Of a stretch of 64,000 bases of DNA, positions 17,944-26,471 are shown in pieces. Under the pieces are notes generated by a model that saw only the letters and a list, made by a program, of their open reading frames with translations, searched no databases and was not told where the DNA came from. Within the stretch, counting starts at the first letter, position 1. Each line of letters opens with the position of its first letter. The stretch spans positions 72,372-136,371 of the forward strand of contig CAVPNX010000021.1 of the NCBI GenBank assembly GCA_963706885.1, in the 5' to 3' direction. A program made the position numbers and the translations under genes. This DNA comes from Prado023 sp963706885 (GTDB lineage: Bacteria > Actinomycetota > Actinomycetes > S36-B12 > CAIYMF01).

Positions 17944-18854
17944 CCCTTCACGGCACCGGCCATGATGCCGGAGACCAGCTGCTTGCCGGCGACGATGAAC
18001 AGCAGGATCAGCGGGATGGTCGCAAGGACGACGCCGGCCATGATGAGGGCGAAGTCCTTGAAGTAGGACGCCTGGAGCAGCTGCAGGCTGACCGGCAGCG
18101 TGGGGTTGGTCGATCCCAGGACGATGAACGGCCAGAAGAAGCTGGTCCACGAGGCGACGAATGTGAACAGCGCGAGCATCGCGGCTGCGGGCTTGGCCGC
18201 GGGCAGCGCAACGTGCCAGAACGTGCGGATCATGGAGCATCCGTCCACGCGGGCAGCCTCGATCAGCTCGAAGGGCAGGGTCTCCTCGAAGTACTGGGTC
18301 ATCCAGAACACGCCGAAGGCGGTGACCATGCCGGGCACGATGACGGCGATGAGCTTGCCGGTCCAACCGAGGTTGGACATGAGGATGAACAGCGGCACGA
18401 CGCCGAGCTGGGTGGGCACGGCCATGGTGGCGATGACGAACACCAGCAGTGCTCGCCGGCCGCGGAACCGCAGCTTCGCGAATGCGAAACCGGCCAGGGT
18501 GGCGAACAGCACCACGCTGATCGACGTGACGACCGCCACGATGATCGAGTTGAGCAGGGCTTGCCAGAACTTGATGTCGGAGTTGATCACCCGGGTGACG
18601 TTGTCGATGAAGTTGCCCTCGGGGATCAGGGACGGGATCGGGTTCTGTGCGATCGTCTGTGCGTCGGAGGACGCCAGCAGGAAGGTGTAGTAGATCGGGT
18701 AGAACGAGATCAGCAGGACCACGGTCAGGATGAGGTAGGTGACCCAGCCGCCCCTGCGGTTGGAGCCGACCCCGGTCGCGCGGTTCCTGCGCCGCTCGGC
18801 GTAGCGCGCCGCCCCCTTGCCTGCGGTCTGCTCGACCGCGCCGATGGAGCTCAT
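17940..18854 (-). CDS. ABC sugar transporter permease (MalG type)
   Basis: A 304-residue inner-membrane permease of the carbohydrate-uptake CUT1 family, with about six membrane segments (for example residues 36-56, 104-128, 142-160). The EAA loop that contacts the ATPase is EAARVDGCSMIRTFWHVALP. The start ATG at 18852-18854 shares its A with the stop of the upstream permease (TGATG), so the two are translationally coupled. It works with the MalF-type permease, the lipoprotein binding protein and most likely the ATPase encoded at 25.2-26.3 kb. The typical ending is SGIMAGAVKG. Confidence 0.95.
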   Translation of the reverse strand: MSSIGAVEQTAGKGAARYAERRRNRATGVGSNRRGGWVTYLILTVVLLISFYPIYYTFLLASSDAQTIAQNPIPSLIPEGNFIDNVTRVINSDIKFWQALLNSIIVAVVTSISVVLFATLAGFAFAKLRFRGRRALLVFVIATMAVPTQLGVVPLFILMSNLGWTGKLIAVIVPGMVTAFGVFWMTQYFEETLPFELIEAARVDGCSMIRTFWHVALPAAKPAAAMLALFTFVASWTSFFWPFIVLGSTNPTLPVSLQLLQASYFKDFALIMAGVVLATIPLILLFIVAGKQLVSGIMAGAVKG

Positions 18855-19834
18855 CACTTGCCGCCTTTCGAGTCGGTCCCCGAGATTCGCTGGGTGATCA
18901 TGAAGTTGATCCCCCCGATCACCAGGATGATCAGGAAGAGGATCCACGCCACTGCCGAGGCGCGGCCGAAGCTCTTCTGGGCCCCCCACCCGAGCTCGTA
19001 GAGGTACATCGTGACCGTCATCCACTGCCGGTCCGATCCGCCCTGGCCGGTCTGGTCGAACATGCGGGGCTCGTCGAAGATCTGCAGCCCGCCGATCGTT
19101 GAGGTGATCACCACGAAGATGATCGTGGGCTTCAGCGACGGGACCGTGATCGAGCGGAACGACCGCCAGCGACCGGCACCGTCGACCACGGCGGCCTCGT
19201 AGAGGTCGTTGGGGATTGCCTGCATCCCGGCCAGCAGGATCAGGGTCGTGTAGCCGGTCCACCGGAAGTCGACCATGGTGGCGATGGCGATGTGGCTGGC
19301 CAGCACGTCGGCGTGCCAGCGGACCGGCCCGAGGCCGAAGATCTCCAGGACTGCGTTGGCCATGCCGGACTGGTCGGCGAAGATCTTGTTGAAGATCATC
19401 CCCACCGCGACGGGCATGACGACGTAGGGCAGCAGGACGCCCATCCGCCAGAACGTCTTGGCCCGGAGGTTGGCATCGAGCATGGCGGCCAGGAACAGGC
19501 CGATCAGAACCTGGGGCACGGAGGACAGCAGGAAGATGCTGAACGTGTTGCGCAGGCCCTTCCAGAACAGGGGCTGCTGCACGACCTCCAGGTAGTTCTC
19601 CAACCCGACGAAGTCGCCCTTGCCGCCGATGAGGTTCCAGTCATGGACCGACACGTAGGCCGTGTAGCCCAGCGGGAACAGCCCCACCAGGGCGAACAGG
19701 AGGAAGAACGGTGAGATGTACAGGTACGGGGAGAGCTTCTGGTCCCACGCGTTGCGCCTCGTCCTGCGGGCAAGCGCGCGGTCGGCCTCGGCCTCGGCCT
19801 TCATCGGGATCGGGGGGGCTGAGTTCAAAGACAT
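18854..19834 (-). CDS. ABC sugar transporter permease (MalF type)
   Basis: A 326-residue permease, a CUT1-family partner of the preceding gene. An ATG at 19832-19834 was chosen because a GAGGA site precedes it. A cytosolic N-terminal arm ends in KLSPYLYISPFFLLFALVGL, which begins the first membrane helix. The EAA loop is EAAVVDGAGRWRSFRSITVP. There are six predicted membrane segments. It forms the heterodimeric channel for the oligosaccharide delivered by the binding protein encoded just upstream (20.1-21.4 kb). A gap of about 247 bases separates it from that gene; it shows no obvious promoter and is probably read through. Confidence 0.95.
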   Translation of the reverse strand: MSLNSAPPIPMKAEAEADRALARRTRRNAWDQKLSPYLYISPFFLLFALVGLFPLGYTAYVSVHDWNLIGGKGDFVGLENYLEVVQQPLFWKGLRNTFSIFLLSSVPQVLIGLFLAAMLDANLRAKTFWRMGVLLPYVVMPVAVGMIFNKIFADQSGMANAVLEIFGLGPVRWHADVLASHIAIATMVDFRWTGYTTLILLAGMQAIPNDLYEAAVVDGAGRWRSFRSITVPSLKPTIIFVVITSTIGGLQIFDEPRMFDQTGQGGSDRQWMTVTMYLYELGWGAQKSFGRASAVAWILFLIILVIGGINFMITQRISGTDSKGGK

Positions 19835-20081
19835 CGGACATCCTCGTCTGCGGATCGGCGCACCCGTGGCCGCGGGATCCGGCGGGTGTGGGTGCGCCGC
19901 GATCCACACTCTCTAGGAGTGGGCCTGTGCGGCCGGGTGGTGCGTGGGGTGACTCTCCCGAGTCTGTTCCGCGCCGACGTCGAACTGCCCAGGTGCAGGC
20001 GCAGCGCGGGTGGGGCCCGGCGCCCGGTCCGCGTCCGCGCCACTGGGGCGGGGGACACGAACCGGGCGACCGGGTCAGGCG

Positions 20082-21383
20082 TCAGCCGAGAGCGTTGACG
20101 GCCTCTTCGAACTTCGTCCACGAGGACGCCGGGTCGTCGGTCTCGTCGACGTCCACCCGGCTCAGGGCCTGCTGCATCGCGTCGTTGATCGCGAAGTAGT
20201 TCGGTCCCTTGAAGGGTGCGACGTCCACGGCGGACGCACGGTTGGCCAGGATCTCGCCGGTCGGCGCGTCGTTGAAGAACGCGTTCGTCTGCGACAGCAG
20301 GTCAGGCGAGGTCAGGGCCTCCACCTGGCTGGGGAAGGTGCCCTTGGCCTTGAAGGCCTTGATCTGCTGCTCCGGGGCGGTCAGCCACGCGGCCAGCTTC
20401 TTGGCCTCGGCCTGGTTCTCACCCATCGCCGGAACGGTCAGGAAGGACCCGCCCCAGTTGCCGCCGCCGCCGGGGAAGACATCGGCGATGTCCCAACCCT
20501 CGACGCCTGCCGCGTTGCCCTCGATGACGCCGAGCATCCAGCCCGGGCACTGCATCGTGGCGAATCCGTCCTTCTGGAAGGAGGCCGTCCAGTCCTCGCT
20601 CCACTGGCCCAGGCCTGCCGACTGGGTCGCCGCCGCCGCCAGGACCTGGTCGTAGATCGCCCGAACCTGGGGGTTCTCGAGCGCGATGATCGTCCCGTCC
20701 TCCTTCTCGTAGGCGTTCGGGACCTGGTTGATCATGCCCTGGTACACCGCGCCCGCGCTGTCGAACCAGGCCGGCCCGGTGTCCTTGGCCATGAACTGCT
20801 CGCCCACCTCGAAGTACTTCTCCCAGGTGGCGCCGTCGCCACCGAGGAGTGTGGCGACCTCGGCGCGATCGGTCGGCAGACCGGCCTTCTCGAACATGTC
20901 AGCGCGGTAGCAGATGCCCTCGGGTCCGATGTCGGTGCCGTAGCCGAGGAGCTTGCCGTCGACAGTCGCCTGCTCGACCTTCCACGGCAGCCAGCGACCC
21001 TCGACCGCCGGGTCGGTCAGGTCGACGAACTTGTCCGGGAACTGCGAGAGCTCGGGCAGCCAGTCGACCTCGATCGCCTCGATGTCCGACGCGCCGGCAC
21101 CCGCTGCCAGGCGGGTGTTCAGGTTGTCGCGGGCCTCGTTGGAGGTTGCGGCCTTCTTGGCCTCGATCGTGACGTTCGGGTTGAGCTCCTCGTACTCCTT
21201 GATCAGGTCCTCGTAGCCGAACTCGTTGAACGTCGCCAGGGACAGGGTCACCGGCTCGGTGCCCGTCGCCTCGGACGCGGTGTCCGTGGCCTCGTCGCTG
21301 CCGCTCGAGCAGCCCGAGGCCACCAGCGCCAACCCCGCAAACGTCGCCGTGAGGGCTACCCACGACTTCCTGTGTGATCGCAC
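20082..21383 (-). CDS. ABC transporter sugar-binding lipoprotein
   Basis: A 433-residue extracellular solute-binding protein (family 1, CUT1 type). Start GTG at 21381-21383, with AGGGAG upstream. The N-terminus is a lipoprotein signal ending in LVASGCSSG (Cys25), so the protein is anchored to the outer face of the membrane. The mature part has LSLATFNEFGYEDLIKEYEE and NPNVTIEAKK, then a segment with VDWLPELSQFPDKFVDL and a tryptophan-rich sugar-binding cleft (GQWSEDW, GNWGGSFLTVPAMGEN). It heads the minus-strand operon with two permeases, GH1 and the LacI regulator, under a promoter with an operator at 21535-21546. The ligand is inferred to be a beta-linked gluco-oligosaccharide. Confidence 0.93.
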   Translation of the reverse strand: MRSHRKSWVALTATFAGLALVASGCSSGSDEATDTASEATGTEPVTLSLATFNEFGYEDLIKEYEELNPNVTIEAKKAATSNEARDNLNTRLAAGAGASDIEAIEVDWLPELSQFPDKFVDLTDPAVEGRWLPWKVEQATVDGKLLGYGTDIGPEGICYRADMFEKAGLPTDRAEVATLLGGDGATWEKYFEVGEQFMAKDTGPAWFDSAGAVYQGMINQVPNAYEKEDGTIIALENPQVRAIYDQVLAAAATQSAGLGQWSEDWTASFQKDGFATMQCPGWMLGVIEGNAAGVEGWDIADVFPGGGGNWGGSFLTVPAMGENQAEAKKLAAWLTAPEQQIKAFKAKGTFPSQVEALTSPDLLSQTNAFFNDAPTGEILANRASAVDVAPFKGPNYFAINDAMQQALSRVDVDETDDPASSWTKFEEAVNALG

Positions 21384-21516
21384 ATCCACTCCCTGTGTGT
21401 CTTCGCACCGCCGTGTCGCGGCGCGGACTGCGCGGCCGCGGGGTTCCGCGACCTCGGTCTTGTCAGGCGCCCGATCAGGGTCCTCCGGCGGGGGCCCTGC
21501 ATCGCGCCCGCCTCCC

Positions 21517-21578
21517 GGAGAGAGGGCTCTCTGGGAGAGCGCTCTCGCAGCATCTACCCATCGTGGTGCGGTTGTCAA
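21517..21578 (-). promoter_or_regulatory. Promoter and LacI operators for the binding-protein operon
   Basis: Reading on the minus strand, a perfect TTGACA -35 box (21573-21578) is followed after 16 bases by TAGATG (21551-21556). The palindrome GAGAGCGCTCTC (21535-21546) starts 4 bases later, overlapping the expected transcription start, the classic position for a repressor. A degenerate copy of the palindrome (AGAGGGCTCT, 21521-21530) lies just downstream and could be a second half-strength site. Confidence 0.75.
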
Positions 21579-21585
21579 GACGACC

Positions 21586-21632
21586 TTGCGGCCGTTATCG
21601 GATTGTGACATTCTCGGGGGGAGAGCGCTCTC
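21586..21632 (+). promoter_or_regulatory. Promoter and LacI operator for the phosphorylase-like gene
   Basis: On the plus strand, TTGCGG (21586-21591), a 17-base spacer and CATTCT (21609-21614) form a plausible promoter. The perfect operator GAGAGCGCTCTC (21621-21632) sits 6 bases downstream of the -10. The layout mirrors the divergent operon, so both arms of the locus would respond to the same repressor. Confidence 0.7.
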
Positions 21633-21681
21633 CGAGTATGGGTACGCTTCAGCTCTCACCTACTGGCAGGAGGGTCCCACG

Positions 21682-24600
21682 ATGGAGGGTTCGATGCTCG
21701 ACACCGTCGCCGTCGACCACGAGTCCGAGGTCGCCGACGGGTACGTCGAAATGCTCGGCCGCCGGTTCTACCGGATCGACGACTACGACCGGATGGCCCC
21801 GTTCTTCATGACGGTCGTGGGGGCCGGGGACGCGTGGCTGTTCCTCTCCAGCACGGGCGGGCTGACCGCCGGCCGGGTGGCCCCCGACTCGGCGCTGTTC
21901 CCCTACTACACCGACGACAAGGTCGCTGAGAGCGCCGGGCGGACCGGTGGCCTGAGCCTGCTGCGGGTGTCGGGGCCGGATGTGCCGGAGGTCCTCTGGG
22001 AGCCGTTCACCTCGGGCCAGCCGGAGGGCGAGGGTCCCTGTCGCGCGCTGTACAAGGACGTGGCCGGCACCGCCCTGGTCTTCGAGGAGGTCCGGGCCGA
22101 CCTCGGCCTGCGGATGCGCGTCACCTGGCAGACCGGGTCCAGGTTCGGGATCGTGCGCAGCTGCGAGCTGGCGAACATCGGCGACGGTCCCTGTGAGGTC
22201 GAGCTCCTCGACGGCTTCGTCAACGTCCTGCCCGCCGGCGTGGACGTGGACATCCAGAACAGGTTGAGCAACCTGCTGGATGCGTACAAGCGCTCGGAGG
22301 TCGACCCGCGCACCGGGTTGGGCATGTTCTGGCTCAGCTCCCGGCTCACCGACCTGGCTGAGCCCAGCGAGTCCCTGTTCGCCAACGTCGCCTGGCATGT
22401 GGGGCTGGGTGACGTCGATCATCTCGCCTCGACCCAGCAGCTGCCGGCATTCCGTCGGGGCCGGCCCATCGTCGCCGAGCACGACGTCCGGGGCCAGCGC
22501 GGCGCCTACCTCGTGCACAGCCGGGTCGCCCTGGCTCCCCAGGAGCGGCGGACCTGGAGCATCGTCGGCGACGTGGAGCGCGACGCCGCGGATGTGGTTG
22601 GGTTGCGTGAGCTGCTCACCGGCTCCGACGATGTGGCCGACCTGCTGGCGGCCGATGTCCGGGCCAATCGCGCCGACCTCGACCGGATCCTCGCCTCCGC
22701 CGACGGGTTCCAGTCCACCGGTGAGGAGCTGGCGACGGCACACCACACCGCCAACGTCCTGTTCAACGTCATGCGTGGGGGGATCCCGGCGGAGGGCTAC
22801 TGGGTCGAGGGCCGCGACGTCCGCGCCTTCATCGACCAGCGCAGCCCGGCGACCGCGGCCCGGTGCGCCGGCCTGCTGGCCGACCTGCCCGAGCGGCTGA
22901 CCATCGAGGAGCTCGTCGACGGCGCCCGCGCCAGCCGGGATCCGGACCTGCACCGGATGGCCCTGGAGTACCTCCCGCTGACGTTCAGCCGTCGCCACGG
23001 TGATCCGTCACGTCCGTGGAACAAGTTCCGGATCGCACTGCGCGACGAGAACGGGCAGCCGCAGCTGGACTTCCAGGGCAACTGGCGTGACATCTTCCAG
23101 AACTGGGAGGCCCTGGCGTGGTCGTTCCCGGAGTACCTGGAGTCGATGGTCACGGTGTTCGTCGATGCCACGACCGCCGACGGGTACAACCCGTACCGGA
23201 TCTCCCGCTCGGGCGTCGACTGGGAGGTGCCGGAGCCGGAGAACCCGTTCGCCAACATCGGCTACTGGAGCGACCACCAGATCGTCTACCTGCTCCGGCT
23301 CCTGGAGACCTCGGCCCGCTTCCACCCGGGTCGGCTGGGGGAGATGCTGGATGCGGCGATCTTCACCCACGCCGACGTGCCCTACCGGATCGCCGACTAC
23401 GACCAGATCCTGGCCGATCCGTTCGAGACGATCACCTTCGACGAGGACCACGAGGCGCTGGTCACCGCCCGAGTGGCCGATCTCGGTGCCGACGGCCGGC
23501 TGGTGCACGGTCCGGACGGGGAGCTGGTGCGGGTCACCCTCGCCGAGAAGCTCCTGCTCCTGCTGCTTGCGAAGCTGGTGAACCTCGTGCCCGACGGCGG
23601 GATCTGGATGAACACCCAGCGCCCGGAGTGGAACGACGCCAACAACGCGCTCGTGGGCCGTGGGCTGTCGGTCGTGACCCTGGCCCAGCTGCGCCGCTAC
23701 GTCGAGTTCGTCCGGGGTCTCATCACGGCCGACACACATGTGACCGTCGAGCTCGCGCACCTGTTCGACGGCGTGGGTGAGGCACTCGAGGGACGCCGCG
23801 TGGACCTCGAGCGGGGCTTCACCGACGGGGCGCGCAGGGCCTTCATGGACGAGTTGGGGGCGCTCGGCAGCAGCTACCGCGACCGTGTGTACGCCGGCTT
23901 CAGCGGCGCGCGAACGGTCGTCACGGGCGAGCAGCTGCAGTCCCTGCTCGACGCGGCGCTGGACTACGTCGATGCCAGCCTGACCGCCAACCGGCGCGAG
24001 GACGGGCTCTACCACTCGTACAACATCCTCGACCTGTCCGACGGCACGGCCGGGATCCGGCGCCTGCCCGAGATGCTCGAGGGCCAGGTCGCCGTGCTGT
24101 CCAGTGGGGAGCTCGGCGTCGCGGAGTCCCTGGCCCTGCTGGCCGGGCTTCGTGCCAGCGCCCTGTACCGCGCCGACCAGCACAGCTACACGCTCTATCC
24201 CGACAAGGATCTTGCCGGCTTCCTGAACCGCAACACGTTCCCGGCCAGCCGGGCGCAGTCGTGTCCCTTGGTCGCCGCCCTGGTCGCGGCCGGGGATCGC
24301 AGCCTCGTGGTCGCGGACGTGCACGGGGACCTGCACTTCGCAGCAGGGATCCGCAACGTCAGCGATGTGCGCGAGGTCCTCGACCGACTCGCCGCCGACC
24401 CGGACCTGGGTCCGGTCGCCGAGGCCAGTCGCGCCGAGCTGCTCGACATCTTCGAGGAGGTGTTCAGCCACGCGGAGTTCACCGGCAGGTCCGGGTCGTT
24501 CTTCGCCTACGAGGGGTTGGGCAGCATCTACTGGCACATGGTGTCCAAGCTGCTCCTGGCCGTCCAGGAGACCCTGGAGCGTGCGGTGGCCGAGGGCGAG

Positions 24601-25125
24601 TCGGCTGCCACGGTCCAGGCCCTGATCGCCGCCTACGAGGACGTCCGGGCCGGGCTGGGGTACTGCAAGCCGGCCGATGTCTACGGGGCGTTCCCGACCG
24701 ATCCGTACTCCCACACCCCCGCCGGGCACGGCGCCCGCCAGCCGGGCATGACCGGCCAGGTCAAGGAGGAGGTGCTCACGCGCCTCGGCGAGCTCGGGGT
24801 CCGGGTCGAGGGCGGCCAGATCGTGTTCCGGCCCATCCAGCTGCGCGCCAGCGAGTGGCACCAGGAGCCCGCGGTCTTCGAGTACCTCGACGTCCTCGGC
24901 CAGGACGCCACGATTGCGCTGCCCGCTGGTTCGTTGGCCTTCACGTTCTGCCAGGTGCCGGTCGTGTACCACCGGTCCGACGAGCTCCAGGTTCGGGTGG
25001 TCCGTGCCGACGGGACGGCGGTGGACTGCCCCGAGGGCGTGATCCCGGCGGACCTGAGCGCGAGCGTCTTCCGGCGTCGCGGCGAGGTCGACCTCATCGA
25101 GGTCCACAGCCCGTCAGCCGACTGA
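21682..25125 (+). CDS. Large glycoside phosphorylase-like protein (GH94/GH149/GH161-like)
   Basis: A 1147-residue protein without signal peptide or membrane segments. The start ATG at 21682 has AGGAGGG 8 bases upstream. It resembles the very large cytosolic proteins often labelled cellobiose phosphorylase and, among characterised enzymes, the beta-1,3-oligoglucan phosphorylases (GH149, GH161) of about 1100-1200 residues. Distinctive blocks are GGLTAGRVAPDSALFPYYTD (60-79), GNWRDIFQNWEALAWSFPEY, TADGYNPYRIS and IGYWSDHQIVYLL (about 525-537); the last is a candidate for the catalytic-acid loop that is DDPLW-like in GH94. This alignment is from memory and is an inference. Context (importer, GH1, GH3, epimerase, LacI operator) fits intracellular phosphorolysis of imported beta-glucans. 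The exact family and linkage are unproven. Confidence 0.6.
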   Translation: MEGSMLDTVAVDHESEVADGYVEMLGRRFYRIDDYDRMAPFFMTVVGAGDAWLFLSSTGGLTAGRVAPDSALFPYYTDDKVAESAGRTGGLSLLRVSGPDVPEVLWEPFTSGQPEGEGPCRALYKDVAGTALVFEEVRADLGLRMRVTWQTGSRFGIVRSCELANIGDGPCEVELLDGFVNVLPAGVDVDIQNRLSNLLDAYKRSEVDPRTGLGMFWLSSRLTDLAEPSESLFANVAWHVGLGDVDHLASTQQLPAFRRGRPIVAEHDVRGQRGAYLVHSRVALAPQERRTWSIVGDVERDAADVVGLRELLTGSDDVADLLAADVRANRADLDRILASADGFQSTGEELATAHHTANVLFNVMRGGIPAEGYWVEGRDVRAFIDQRSPATAARCAGLLADLPERLTIEELVDGARASRDPDLHRMALEYLPLTFSRRHGDPSRPWNKFRIALRDENGQPQLDFQGNWRDIFQNWEALAWSFPEYLESMVTVFVDATTADGYNPYRISRSGVDWEVPEPENPFANIGYWSDHQIVYLLRLLETSARFHPGRLGEMLDAAIFTHADVPYRIADYDQILADPFETITFDEDHEALVTARVADLGADGRLVHGPDGELVRVTLAEKLLLLLLAKLVNLVPDGGIWMNTQRPEWNDANNALVGRGLSVVTLAQLRRYVEFVRGLITADTHVTVELAHLFDGVGEALEGRRVDLERGFTDGARRAFMDELGALGSSYRDRVYAGFSGARTVVTGEQLQSLLDAALDYVDASLTANRREDGLYHSYNILDLSDGTAGIRRLPEMLEGQVAVLSSGELGVAESLALLAGLRASALYRADQHSYTLYPDKDLAGFLNRNTFPASRAQSCPLVAALVAAGDRSLVVADVHGDLHFAAGIRNVSDVREVLDRLAADPDLGPVAEASRAELLDIFEEVFSHAEFTGRSGSFFAYEGLGSIYWHMVSKLLLAVQETLERAVAEGESAATVQALIAAYEDVRAGLGYCKPADVYGAFPTDPYSHTPAGHGARQPGMTGQVKEEVLTRLGELGVRVEGGQIVFRPIQLRASEWHQEPAVFEYLDVLGQDATIALPAGSLAFTFCQVPVVYHRSDELQVRVVRADGTAVDCPEGVIPADLSASVFRRRGEVDLIEVHSPSAD

Positions 25126-25152
25126 CCCCGGCGCCACGCGCCCGGACAGGAC

Positions 25153-25185
25153 AGTGGCCCAGCCCCCGTACGGGTCTGGGCCACT
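25153..25185. terminator. Bidirectional terminator hairpin
   Basis: A perfect 10-bp inverted repeat (AGTGGCCCAG / CTGGGCCACT) with a 13-base loop lies between the convergent phosphorylase-like and ATPase genes. It can serve transcripts from both sides. No long T-run follows. Confidence 0.8.
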
Positions 25186-25198
25186 TGCCTCCGCCTGC

Positions 25199-26290
25199 TC
25201 AGTACTGGATGCGTTCTCCGGTTTCGGGGTCGAAGAAGTGGACGTGGTCGGGGATGGCTTCGATGGTCAGTGTGCTGCCGCGGGAGGGGTGTTGGCGTCC
25301 GTCGGTGCGGACGACGACTTGTTGGGTGCCGCCGGGGAGTTGGACCTCGGTGTAGACGTAGGCATCAGCGCCGAGGCCTTCGACGATGAGGACTTCGACG
25401 GGCCAGGCGGTGTCGCTGTCGGTGACGCGCAGGTCCTCGGGGCGCATGCCGATGGTGACGCTGGTGCGCCCGTTGGCGCTCAGGGTGGCGGCGACGGGTT
25501 CGGGTAGGGGCACGGACTTGGTGCCCAGGCGGATGTTGCCCTCGACGATGGGGGCGGTGATGATGTTCATGGCAGGCGACCCGATGAACCCGGCGACGAA
25601 CACGTTGTTCGGGGTGTCGTAGAGGTCCTGGGGGGTGCCGACCTGCATCAGGATGCCGTCCTTGAGCACCGCGATCCGGTCGCCCATGGTCATCGCCTCG
25701 GTCTGGTCGTGGGTGACGTAGACGGTGGTCACCCCGAGGTCGCGTTGCAGCTTGGCGATCTGGGTGCGGGTCTGCACCCGCAGCTTGGCGTCCAGGTTCG
25801 ACAGCGGTTCGTCCATCAGGAACACCTGCGGGTTGCGCACGATCGCCCGACCCATCGCCACACGCTGGCGCTGCCCGCCGGACATCGCCTTGGGCTTGCG
25901 GTCCAGGTACGGCTCGAGGTCCAGGATCTTCGCGGCGTCATCGACGCGTTGGGTGATCTCCTTCTTGTCCATCCCGGCGATCTGCAGCGCGAAGCCCATG
26001 TTCTCCCGCACGGTCATGTGCGGGTACAGGGCGTAGGACTGGAACACCATCGCGATGTCACGGTCCTTCGGGGCCAGGTTCGTCACATCCCGCTCACCGA
26101 TGAAGATCGAGCCCTCGTTGACCTCCTCCAACCCGGCCAGCATCCGCAGACAGGTCGACTTCCCGCACCCCGACGGGCCGACCAGGACCAGGAACTCCTG
26201 GTCATGGACCTCCAGGTCCAACTTGTCCAACGCCGGCTTGGTCGACCCCGGGTAGATCCGGGTCGCTCCCTTGAACGTCACAGTGGCCAT
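25199..26290 (-). CDS. ABC transporter ATP-binding protein (MsmK/UgpC type)
   Basis: A 363-residue sugar-ABC ATPase. The Walker A is GPSGCGKST (38-46), the Q-loop is VFQSYALYPHMTV, the signature is MSGGQRQRVAMGRAIV, the Walker B is VFLMDEPLSNLDA, and the switch histidine is in VYVTHDQTEAM. The C-terminal 120 residues form the MOBE/OB regulatory domain typical of CUT1 ATPases, which often serve several sugar importers. The operon at 17.9-21.4 kb lacks its own ATPase, so this gene very probably energises it. It has its own promoter and operator (26420-26471). The last third uses CAA, GAA and GGA codons more than its neighbours do. Confidence 0.95.
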   Translation of the reverse strand: MATVTFKGATRIYPGSTKPALDKLDLEVHDQEFLVLVGPSGCGKSTCLRMLAGLEEVNEGSIFIGERDVTNLAPKDRDIAMVFQSYALYPHMTVRENMGFALQIAGMDKKEITQRVDDAAKILDLEPYLDRKPKAMSGGQRQRVAMGRAIVRNPQVFLMDEPLSNLDAKLRVQTRTQIAKLQRDLGVTTVYVTHDQTEAMTMGDRIAVLKDGILMQVGTPQDLYDTPNNVFVAGFIGSPAMNIITAPIVEGNIRLGTKSVPLPEPVAATLSANGRTSVTIGMRPEDLRVTDSDTAWPVEVLIVEGLGADAYVYTEVQLPGGTQQVVVRTDGRQHPSRGSTLTIEAIPDHVHFFDPETGERIQY

Positions 26291-26419
26291 GAATGATCAA
26301 TCCCTTCACCGGCAGGAACGTGCCGGACGATCCGTGTGGAAGGCGGTGCCGGGGTGCACCGGGCCAGCGCGGTGGCGGTGGCCACGACCTGATGTGTGCG
26401 GGTGTCCGGGAGCGACTCG

Positions 26420-26471
26420 GAGAGCGCTCTCCCGACCTGCCCAGAATGGCGCGGCAGTCAGGGCTTGTCAA
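26420..26471 (-). promoter_or_regulatory. Promoter and LacI operator for the ABC ATPase gene
   Basis: On the minus strand there is a perfect TTGACA (26466-26471), a 17-base spacer and CATTCT (26443-26448), the same -10 sequence as the promoter at 21609. The operator GAGAGCGCTCTC (26420-26431) follows 11 bases later. The -35 lies inside the 3' end of the epimerase gene, so the ATPase can be transcribed independently of it. Confidence 0.8.

Noticed and set aside
21226..21681. N-terminal extension of the phosphorylase-like protein back to 21226
   Set aside because: The extension would run antisense over the binding-protein gene and through the promoter and operator region, and it lacks conserved sequence. 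The ATG at 21682 has a good ribosome-binding site.
23008..25107. A 699-codon open frame on the minus strand opposite the phosphorylase-like gene, and similar long open frames opposite the HerA-like ATPase (4984-6783) and katG (30098-32662)
   Set aside because: They lie antisense to clearly conserved genes in very GC-rich DNA, where stop codons are rare in all frames. Their translations are low-complexity Arg/Gly/Pro/His mixtures with no recognisable motif.
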